Below, piece after piece: positions 55,561 through 64,000 of a DNA stretch of 64,000 nt. Both the position numbers and the translations under genes were made by a program. How positions within the stretch are numbered: position 1 is the first letter of the stretch; each line of letters opens with the position of its first letter. The notes beneath the pieces were generated by a model, which worked only from the letters and a program-made list of their open reading frames with translations, did not search any database and was not told the origin of the DNA. The stretch comes from Gautieria morchelliformis (Eukaryota > Basidiomycota > Agaricomycetes > Gomphales > Gomphaceae), in NCBI GenBank assembly GCA_015179125.1, contig WHVA01000117.1, positions 186,001-250,000 on the forward strand. Direction: 5' to 3'.

Positions 55561-56717
55561 CACCCCTTCAAACTCTATCAACTCCGAGTATTGAGGTTTT
55601 GATTGTGTTTGCATGAATGAAGCTAAATTGTCAGGCAATGTGTTGAAGATAAGAAAAATGATGCAGCGTCAATATGGAAGGACAGCGTCAGTGATGGTGG
55701 GTGCGGACATAGTCAGATCTTCACATAATTGAGTGAAGTTGGCTAACAAGAAGAGTGGAGTGGGGTCAGCATGTGGTGCAGACATGTATGGAGCGGGCGC
55801 AGGCAAGGACACAGTGCGGAGGGTGAACACTGAATGTGGGTGTGATGTCCTGCAAGAGGGGGACAAGAATGGGCAGTGCCAGCAGTGAAAATATAGGCAT
55901 GGTGAAGGGAATGATGAGGGCCGCAGGCACGAGTGGATGGAGTAGTGCAGGAGGTGCAGTGGGTCTGGAGGTGGCCGCATGTGAGAAATATGTGAAAAAA
56001 TCGCCGGCAGTCACGCAGGATGCACGGAGAGGGGACCTGGGGGTCGGAAAGGCCTCTGGGGATCATGAGGGTCGTGTCTGGATGCGTGAGAGGGGAGATG
56101 GAGCCAGTAAGGGCCGCAGGTGCAAGTGGATGTAGTTGTGCGCAAAGCACGGCTTAAGGGGCCTCCAGAAGGGTTTGGGGACCTCTTGAGAGTCCCCAAG
56201 GGTGGATGCAAGTTGTATTGGGCCTGTATGAAGTTTGTAGCTCCTTTGGAGCGAGCTGGCCGGCGGATGAGCGAGTCCAGGGGCGATGTCGACGATGGCG
56301 GCAATTGTGTGATGTGGCACATCACGCACAGCGTCGAGAACGTTACTGGCAGGTCTGGCCAGTTGGAGAAGGTGTGGTGTGCAAGGGTACAGGGGTAATA
56401 AGTGTCTCACCCCTTCAAATCTGTGGGTCTGAGGTTGAAGGATGCAGAATGCGCAGAGGTGGATGTGCCCGCGGTGTCTGACGTGTGTGGGACAACACCC
56501 CTTGAAGCATGGCTGGCTCTGAAATGACAAGGTGGCTGTGGTGGAGCTCAAGATGATGAGCAAGTTCAGTGTGGCAGGCGACGAGGAACTAGTCGTCGGG
56601 CTTGGTAAACAACGGGCACGGGGTCGTTTGGATAGTTGTATGGCGAACGTGTATGGCGCTTGAGTAGAACTCGTAGAATAACAGCGTGGTCGGAAAGGTA
56701 GCTCGATGTCGGTGAGA
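55561..56717 (-). other. internal region of element copy 2
   Basis: About 1.16 kb, similar in blocks to 50342-51424 on the other strand, but the open frames do not correspond. No retroelement domain. Confidence 0.6.
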
Positions 56718-56734
56718 CCTTGAGACTCTTAATC
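56718..56734 (-). promoter_or_regulatory. tRNA-Lys-type primer binding site, copy 2
   Basis: On the minus strand GATTAAGAGTCTCAAGG directly follows LTR K. It differs from copy 1 only at one position near its 3' end. Confidence 0.6.
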
Positions 56735-57327
56735 TGTTGAAAGTCTTGTAGGTGGGATTGCATACACAGTGGGAGAATAGTAAGATCGTAAAAGGATATA
56801 GAGAGAACGAGATGAGAACACAACTTCGGTTGTATGCACAAACACCATGCACAGTGGCAACAACACTAGACACTGACTGATATATCACCATCCAGTCACA
56901 AGCCTCATGGGCTAGAATAAGAACACAACGATGGAGATTAACTGCCTAGATTGTTATTGTACAGTAGCTAGCTATTTAACTACTTGGAATGAAGATATAC
57001 TAGTATAGAGATGGAAAGGGGGTTGTGGAGTGAACAAGTGCCACTGGTGCATGATGTATGCACCAGTGCTTGAGTATGTACCTTATCATGTGGAGTTTAA
57101 TATATGTATCAGGAATTATGGAGCGCAGAAGGCGCTCCATCTCGGATCTGTGCCTTGGTCGACCCCGGAACCCGGCTCAGGGTCAAAGTCACCGGTTAGA
57201 GGCGCATGCGAGTGATAGCGCACGTGTGTGCGCCAGGATTGCATGTGATTGTAGATATAGAGCCAGAAGGTTGTTAGGACTTTGTTAGTGGTGCATATGA
57301 ATGTAAGCCATTTCCCTATTCATAATT
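56735..57327 (-). repeat. LTR K, minus copy, uninterrupted
   Basis: The complement runs from about 57327 (TTATGAATAGGG; the first bases of the usual TGTTATG are altered) to ACTTTCAACA. It shows the empty TA site of the mariner-like element. Confidence 0.82.
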
Positions 57328-57453
57328 CCAGGCCCAGGCCAGACCAACCGGTCTCTGGTGCTTGCCGGTCCCCTCTGCCCTCCTCCTACCATCATCCCAC
57401 CCCATCCCATCCCTCCCACCACCTGCATCCCTTCCATTAACACCCTACCTGGG

Positions 57454-58145
57454 TGTTACGTATCGAGATTTCCACTAAGTTGGAACTGGAAAGGACAGCG
57501 GCTTCAACTTATAGGTTGCGCCCCCAATGAACTATCGTCCTAAGTATTTCGGAACTGAGTCGGAAGTCGGAAAGTACTGAACCAAAGGTTTGGTCGGAAC
57601 TTGAGTTGGAACTGAGGCGGAAGGCGGAAGACGGAAGGCGGAGAGAGACTGAGATCTTGCTAGACTCGCTGTACTAAGAACAGGAGATGGAGCGAAGAAA
57701 TCAAGTATCAAAGGTGATTATCTGATTGCAGAATAAGAGAAATACATGACAGGCTTTTATACAAAGAGCTGAGACAACAGGTAATGATATGGTACTAAGC
57801 AAATTCCGGAGGAAGCGGAAGTCGAGTAGACAATGCGTGGGAAACTAACTATTGGGAACAATGGGACTACAAGGGGGGTTCAGGGTAAGGTAGAACAATG
57901 GCAAAGAACAAGGGGTCGGGAAAACATATCTGACAACGAACTACAAGGGTGACCGGATATATGGTCTTGATGGACTGTGAGGTGGGTCCGGTTGGTCCGA
58001 GTAATAGAGTCGAAAGAACAAGGGAAATGTACAAGGGGCGGAATGTTGGAAATAACGGAGGGGCGGAAAGTGTTGCGGAAATATCGGAGGGGTGGAAGGT
58101 GTGGCGGAACTGAGGGTCGGAAGTCGGAAATGAACGGTTGTAACA
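57454..58145 (+). repeat. solo LTR, family F, with target duplication CTGGG
   Basis: It starts TGTTACGTATCG and ends CGGTTGTAACA. CTGGG lies on both sides (57449-57453, 58146-58150). Same family as 11018-11720. It sits inside the tandem repeat described next. Confidence 0.9.
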
Positions 58146-58480
58146 CTGGGTCCTTTCTGGTGAGTTTGATGCTACTGAATCTGCCTTTTTTTATGTTTGT
58201 TATTTATAATTTCGCTTTTTTGGCATATTTTAGGCACTTTTCAAGTGACATTCTTCCTGTCACTGCTGCCCTTGCTACCTGGGTGTTTCTGGTGAGTGTT
58301 ATGCTATTGTATCTGCCTTTTTTTGATGCTTATTATGTTGTTATTTGCTATAATTTCTTTTTTGGCATTTTTGGGCTCTTTTGAAGTGGCATTAGTCCTG
58401 TCACTACTGCCTATCCTACCTGGGTGTTATCCCCCCTTTCTGGTAAGTTTTTGTAACTGTATCTGCTATTTGAAGTATTT
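58146..58480 (+). repeat. tandem repeat, about 140-bp period, with donor-like motif in each unit
   Basis: About two and a half units, each containing CTACCTGGGTG, TTTCTGGTGAGT or GGTAAGT, TATCTGCC and CCTGTCACTRCTGCC. GT-AG pairs in each unit would make a series of small Leu/Pro-rich exons (LSLLPLLPGC-type), but no complete gene is visible. Confidence 0.6.
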
Positions 58481-58843
58481 ATATTAGGATCAGTGGCTTT
58501 GCAATCAGTCTGAGATACCCTCACAGCCTGTTTTCCCTTGGGTATGTTTTCATGCTCCTATCAATTTCACTTTTTTAAGCTAATTTTGTTTTTGTTTCTA
58601 TTTTAAATAGAGGTCAATAGATTCCCCTGAGTTTGCCTTAATCTGCTTGCAATGTAAGGCTGATATTGACATCTTTATTCTCTTTCTACTCTTATGCCTG
58701 CATTTCTCAGGGATCCATATACTCCAGAGAGAAACCGTCAGCGGGTGCATGAAAGTGCGAGGGAGGAGCAGGAGGTAATGACACCACCCACTGATTGCAG
58801 AGCACATACTGCTGTCAGAGCTCAGAACCAGTCACCCCCTCCA
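58481..58843. other. no gene recognised
   Basis: Spacer before the Gypsy C LTR. No repeat or frame of note. Confidence 0.45.
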
Positions 58844-59057
58844 TGTAAATAACCCATGTATCTACATGTACAATAGTTATTACATAATCCCAGTGGGCCC
58901 CTTAGGGACCCACTGTATAGTTTATGCGTGGGAACCGGCCAGCGGTTCCCATTGCATCTTACTCTTACCTGTCACTACGTAGCATTCAGAATACCACTCA
59001 TTGGTCAAGTTCTGCAATGCCCTTGTGATACAAGGTCCTAAGATCGACATCCTTACA
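58844..59057 (+). repeat. 5' LTR of Gypsy family C, 214 bp
   Basis: TGTAAATAACC to CATCCTTACA, matching 25175-25388 in length and sequence. The 3' LTR lies beyond the window. No tRNA-type primer site is obvious in the bases after it. Confidence 0.82.
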
Positions 59058-59195
59058 CCTTTTTGAACTATCCTGCGGTTGATCGCCACGCGACCAACCG
59101 ATAGTGGATTCGAAGCAATCTTGAAAAGGATTGCTGCATCGACGACTAAACATCGTTGAGACCCTCCAGTAGACCCTCTACTGTCGGCTGCGAGC

Positions 59196-61880
59196 ATGAT
59201 GATTCCACGCAGTCGAAGACGGACACGAGCGACGAGCTCGAGGTCCACACCCCAGGCGCAGCCCAGCGACACGACGGCTGACGCTATCCTGGACCAAGAG
59301 ACCAGGACGATAGAAGACGGAGAGATCGTTGATCTCACCGCCCTCGTCCACTCAGTAGAGAACGAGGAAAACCCCGACCACGTCTCGTCGAGCGTGGCCG
59401 AAGAAGAGACGACGCCGAGCGACAAGCCAGCACCGCCCCCCATCTCCCTCTGCCCGAGGACAAAGGAAAGGGCAGAGAATTCTCGCTGTCGTCAGACGGT
59501 AGAGCAACAACGTCGAGACGGGCACAAAGCCACGACTCAAACCGACGCTCACGAAGTAGAGCGATGACGATCGTCCCTGAAGGAGGACGACGGCAAAAGA
59601 GACGAGCCCCAGACGATGGTCAGGACTCGGAATACTCAAGCTCTAGTCGCAAGAGCTTGAGGGCTCACGCCATCGACCACGAGACGGCAGAGGCCCTGAA
59701 CAAACAGGTGCAGGCTACGCTGCACCGAAGCACGCTGACGCGCCACAAGCACGATCAGCTGGCATCGCAGCTTGACAACGCCACCGCCTCCCTAATGGCA
59801 ATCGGCAAGGAACTCCACCAGGCGGAGGAGATCAGGCTGCAAGACGCAGCCACGCTGGAGGACGTCCAGAAAGCACTCCGCCCACGCGGGGAACGCGACG
59901 CAACTCGTCCGAGCTCGCGACAGTCCGCAGCTAACGAACACAGTCGCGACGCGCGCTGACAGGAGCGAGACAAACAGCGAATGCCACCGCCAACCGTCCC
60001 GGTCGAACAGGACATAAGGTTCGGGAACGAACCTCAGGAGCAGCTGGCTGCCCCAACGGACAGCCGTAAAACGATCCAACAGATCGTTAGGGATCAGGTC
60101 GCCTCAGAGCCTGACTCTGAAACGACGACCGAGAGCTTAGAGCTTGAAGTCGCACACTGGCAGCGTAAAGAAGCCGCAGCCACGCGCCGCCACACACGGG
60201 CACTCGAGCTACTAGCCAAGAACGCTGAAGAGACGGTGGCCCACAGCCACACCGCTCAGTTTCCCGACGAGCAGCTCATGCAAGCCATGCAGGACGCACG
60301 GCAAGCTCGCGCAGCCTACAACAGCAGGCTACGGATCCGCAACGCGGGGCTGACCGGGGACACCAGGCACAAAACACCCCCGGAACCGAGAGCACAAAAT
60401 GCTCCCGATCCCGAGCCCGATCCGGGCCCGGGGCCCGTCAGGGCATATAACAGCCTACCCCGCGTGGCATCACAACCACGCGAGCGATCCATGGCCCCAA
60501 CGGAAGGCCAGGAATCCCTGACCAGGCCGACGTCGTACCAACGGAGCCGTATGATGGGATCACACGGATGATCCGCGTGGCGTTAGCAGACGCCGCGGAC
60601 ACAGACCCGGAGAAGTCTGTGCTAGCGAAGGCCGGCGTAAAGTTGGCCCACCCCGAGCCATATGCAGGGGATTGGACCTCGAAGAGTTTGAAATCTTCGT
60701 GGCAGCCATCCTACGATGGCTAAAAATGAACTGCCTCCTAGGGCCAACCAGCATTGACACGCAGGTCGGCTATGTGGGCACTCACCTCACTGGCGAAGCC
60801 CAGGAGTGGTTCCTTCGAAACGTTGAACGCTTTGATCGCCAGGTCCGCATCTGGACGCTGGAATCTGTGATGCAAGGCCTTCAAAAGAGGTTCCTGCACA
60901 CACTGACATACCATCACGCATCGAATAAGTTCGACGCGGTCATGCAAGGCATGAAAACCGTTCAGGAGATGCTGAACGAGCTCACGAAATACGTGGCACG
61001 TATGATACAGCCGCCAGACGAGTACACGTTCCGGAGACGGTTCGTATCGGCGCTGCGCAACGAGGTCCTCAAAAAGGGCTATAATGCCGAGAGCAGCTCA
61101 ATAGAGCAACTCTTCGAGATGGCCCGGATGATCGAGGAGGCATCCCGATATAACATGGGGATGCGCCGCGCAGAAAGCGCAGCAGCAACGGCAAGCGCCG
61201 CCCGGCTCACAGGGAGCAAGCCGTTGACACAAACGGGCCTGACCAAGCCCAGCCTGTTCGCAAGAAGCGGAACAGGTCAACGGCTACCGCCCTCACGCCC
61301 AGCACAAGCTGGACGCCCGCCTGAAGCTAAACAGCCTCAAGCGTCAGGATTGTCCCCGCAACCTGCCCCACCGACGAAAACATCGGGCCGGCCCAATGAC
61401 AGGCCCAGCGGCAGCCAAAGCAACACCACATGCTTTGAATGCGGCCAACCTGGCCACAAGAAGGCAGAATGCCCCCGGCTTAGGTCCGGTATAAGGACAG
61501 CGGCCGTGAGGCACGACGGTGAAGCCGAGGATCCGGAGACAGATCCCGATCAAAACTCTCTTCAACAGATTGATGAAGAGGGGAGGGTGATCCCCAACCC
61601 AATGCCACTCCGGATAACGGAGACACACCCGCTGAAGAGTGGGACCCTGAGCCGTCCCAATACTATGAATGGGACGAAGAGGTGGAGGACACCACCTACA
61701 GGTCCAGCGCGATCAGATTCGCGCTGGAAGATGAAACCGCCACGAAAGTCATGGCGGCACGCACATCGACCACGCCAGACAAGGCGTCCGAGCCGGTGTA
61801 TCACCACCGAAGCAAACACAGAACGTGGCCAACACGTCCGCGTAGTGAGAACTGTACCCTATCGGGGTACTGGGAAATAA
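59196..61880 (+). pseudogene. Gypsy family C gag, long, with frame breaks
   Basis: ATG 59196 opens a first frame to 59567, which overlaps a second (59564-60571) by ATGA. The second has a TGA at 59957 where CGA fits, and a helical Gln/Lys-rich region. The gag core is in a third frame, 60672-61880 (EEFEIFVAAILRWLKMN, TGEAQEWFLRNVE), followed by a zinc knuckle CFECGQPGHKKAEC (about 61432-61473). The 60571-60672 gap contains IRVALADAADTDPEKSV in frame with neither end, so one or two indels are needed. The last third (61560-61880) is read in a frame that overlaps the start of protease. Confidence 0.82.
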
Positions 61881-62308
61881 ACGGCGTAAAAGCCCACTGC
61901 CTGCTAGATAGCGGCAGCGAAGGGGTACTGCTGTCCCCTGAGTTCATGTGAGCTACAGGGATGAAGATGTTCTCCCTGGAGCAACCAATCACGCTGCAGC
62001 TAGCCTGCATAGGCAGCCGTTCCACGATCAACTATGGAACGAACACGACCATCAAGTTTGGTCGTGGGACATACGACAAATATTTCAACATAGCAAACGT
62101 CGAATATTACGACGCAATCTTAGGGACACCGTTCCTAAGGAGATTCGGCATAACCCTGGACTTCTCGAGCCCAGGGACGATCTGCAAGGGAAACGAGGTG
62201 ATCCCCACGGGCAAGGTCTCATTCAACGACGACAAATCGAAGAACGAGGACAAAGGGCCATGGGTGAGCAGGATCACCCAAGCGCCGACGCCGAACCTGG
62301 CTCATTGA
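61820..62308 (+). pseudogene. Gypsy family C aspartic protease (retropepsin)
   Basis: Catalytic motif LLDSGSEGVLL (about 61900-61932), then a TGA at 61949 (EFM-stop-ATG, CGA expected), then ILGTPFLRRFG (about 62125-62158), the second retropepsin landmark. It is in the -1 frame relative to gag, consistent with frameshifting. A TGA at 62306 separates it from the RT linker, which is in the same frame. It matures Gag and Pol. Confidence 0.85.
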
Positions 62309-62386
62309 AGCCAGGAGGAGGAGTCGCGGAACGACTCGTCCTCAAACTCACCCTACAGTCGTAGGGAGAGACGCTCTCACCTAACG

Positions 62387-64000
62387 GTGAAAGTGATAGG
62401 AAAGAGGAAAGCGGGCCCGTGCGCCGCGGGACCTAATAGACGCCAACAACGCCTAATGGCTTCTAAGCCAACCACTACCATCATCCTCACGGATGATGAC
62501 CTTCCTCGCCTCCGCGAGGAATGGATGGAAAGGATCACTGACCTAGTCAGTGGAATTCCATTAGAACTCCCGCCACTGCGGGAGATCAACCTGTTGGGTG
62601 CATTTATGCTCCTGCACCAAAATCAAGCATAATATATTCAATTTACTGTATGGTGTTTCAATTTCTTCTCATATTGTTCTTGTACCATGCATTCATTTCT
62701 CTGTTTATTTTCGAAATTTTCCAGTTACTCTCTACCTCTCCATTCCACTTTGTTATTTCTATTTTCACAGGCGGCTGCACCCAGCGGAGTCTGAAATGAC
62801 TTCGATGCGCGAGCTCTTGGGCGCTAAAGGGCCGGGTAGTAGTACATGCACAGTGAGACAGATTTCCCCCTCTCTCAGTGACAACTAAATCACTGAGAGA
62901 GGCAAGTAAATTAGTCTAGTGGTCCTTCGATTTATTGACCTAGAAATTCTCTGTAGTGAATTAATTTCTAGGTAGTGTATAATATATTTATAGTGACAAC
63001 TAAATTCACTGAGAGAGTGAATTAATTTCTAGTCTATTCTTTTGAACAACAAGTCCAGTCCTACTGCCTATAATTCCTGTCCTCTACACAACCATGAGAT
63101 CAACCTCATCTATCCCAACAAGCACATGCGGTATCGACTACCGAAATGCCCCGAACACTTCCGAGAGGAACTGTCGGCAAAGATAGAACGATACACCCCT
63201 GCAAAGTGGTGGATTCCGGCAGTAGCGCAGCAGGCGGTGCCCATGCTGTGTGTGCCGAAGAAGAACGGTACCTTGAGAACCATCTTCGATCTGCGCCAGC
63301 AGAACGAAAACATGGTGAAGGACATCACGCCCTTCCCGGATCAGGATATCATACGCAGCGACATGGCTCGCTGCCGATATCGAACTAAACTCGATATGTC
63401 AGAAGCATACGAGCAGATCCGGATCCATCCAGATCACATAGCAAAGACAGCCTTTGCCACGATCCTCGGCACCTTCAGGAGCCAGGTGATACAGATGGGG
63501 GACTGTAACGCCCCATCAACATTCCAACGGCTGATGACAGCCATTTTCCGCGACTGCATAGGTCGCTTCGTCCATGTATACATGGATGACATCTTCATAT
63601 TCTCGCTCTCAATACAAGAGGATAAAGAGCACCTCTACATCGTCTTTGACAGACTGAGGAAGAACCACCTCTTTCTGAGCAAGAAAAAGGTGGACCTCTA
63701 CTCCATCCGAATGGAGTGCCTCGGCCATATGATCGATGGCCGAGGGGTACATGCCGACGAGGATAAGATGCAACGCATCCGCGAGTGGCGCAGGCCAAGG
63801 ACGTTCAACGACGTCCAGCGTTTCCTCGGGCTCGTACAGTATCTGGCACACTACATGCCGGATGTTAGCGCATATACCACCCCGCTATCGGGCTGTGCGC
63901 GTAATAACCGTCCATTCGAATGGACACCACTGCTCGACAAATGCTGGCAAAGCATTAAGGTGTTGGCCTGTAAGGCCCCGATCCTGTGTCCAGTAGACGC
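62387..64000 (+). CDS. Gypsy family C reverse transcriptase, split by a solo LTR, continues past the window
   Basis: The linker (EEWMERITDLVSGIPLEL) ends at 62591. After the solo LTR and its CAACC duplication, the frame resumes at 63094 and is open to the window end. RT blocks: VPMLCVPKKNGTLRTIFDL, TKLDMSEAYEQI, CNAPSTFQRLM, the active site VYMDDIFIF (about 63577-63603), and thumb QRFLGLVQYL. Removing 502 bp restores one frame, and the joint matches the uninterrupted copy near 37630. The catalytic residues are intact, so it was functional until the LTR arrived. Confidence 0.9.
62592..63088 (-). repeat. solo LTR inserted in Gypsy C pol, TSD CAACC
   Basis: TGTTGGGTGCATT to CCTCTACA, flanked by CAACC (62587-62591 and 63089-63093). 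The complement (TGTAGAGGAC to GCACCCAACA) resembles the solo LTR at 44203-44671. A perfect 13-bp hairpin (CCTCTCTCAGTGA and complement, about 62869-62902) occupies a similar place to the hairpin of that LTR. Confidence 0.88.

Larger units (their letters stand above)
49992..57327. mobile_element. head-to-head pair of small non-autonomous LTR elements with exchanged LTRs
   Basis: The order is LTR J (+), internal (+), LTR K (+, split by a mariner-like element), LTR J (-), internal (-), LTR K (-). Each half has a primer site after its first LTR and a polypurine tract before its last. J is 333 bp in both copies; K is about 600 bp. CCAGG flanks both outer ends (49987-49991, 57328-57332). No gag or pol. 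Inversion between the two internal regions of neighbouring J-J and K-K elements would give exactly this order. Confidence 0.75.

Overview
The window is a repeat-dense stretch of a filamentous basidiomycete (Agaricomycete-type) nuclear genome. The evidence is short 48-65 nt GT-AG introns in every host gene that can be modelled, a PRM1-type cell-fusion gene, a DUF6533-type membrane protein relic (a family characteristic of Agaricomycetes), and a load of Ty3/Gypsy chromoviruses, Ty1/Copia, hAT and Tc1/mariner-like elements. No rRNA, tRNA or CRISPR was found.

Only a few host genes stand out. (1) 15498-16876 (+): a six-exon protein-kinase-domain gene whose introns all join in phase. (2) 17852-19735 (+): a decayed DUF6533-type gene. 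(3) 31639-34845 (+): PRM1, plasma membrane fusion protein, four exons, 1015 aa, with an exact ACAAAGGGA pheromone-response-type element about 200 bp upstream. (4) 35147-35943 (+): a putative secreted Ser-rich protein. Weaker candidates lie at 3841-4722, 5021-5731 and 6750-7352.

The rest is layered transposon sequence. 1-1469: end of a Copia element and its LTR. 7800-9010: a chimera of a Gypsy-like repeat ('X') and a chromovirus LTR/gag fragment. 11018-11720 and 57454-58145: solo LTRs of one family ('F') with target duplications. 20130-20806: a short hAT element with perfect ends. 25175-30105 (-), 36764-39967 (-), 48839-49105 (+) and 58844-64000 (+): pieces of one Gypsy family ('C') at different stages of decay. 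The 25-30 kb copy shows integrase, chromodomain and an extra downstream ORF. 21160-23516 and 40600-42365: two copies of another Gypsy fragment ('H').

42729-48024 is a complete insertion of a Tf1/sushi-like chromovirus nested in repeat X (TSD AAATC). It carries a self-priming signature, has lost protease-RT-RNase H, and has an antisense, intron-containing Cys-rich gene between pol and the 3' LTR. 49992-57327 is a head-to-head pair of small non-autonomous LTR elements that appear to have exchanged LTRs by inversion. Their primer sites match the anticodon arm of tRNA-Lys, and one LTR is split by a nearly complete mariner-like transposon (51709-54902) whose empty site is preserved in the sister LTR. 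Several elements carry in-frame TGA codons where CGA is expected, pointing to C-to-T decay at CpG.
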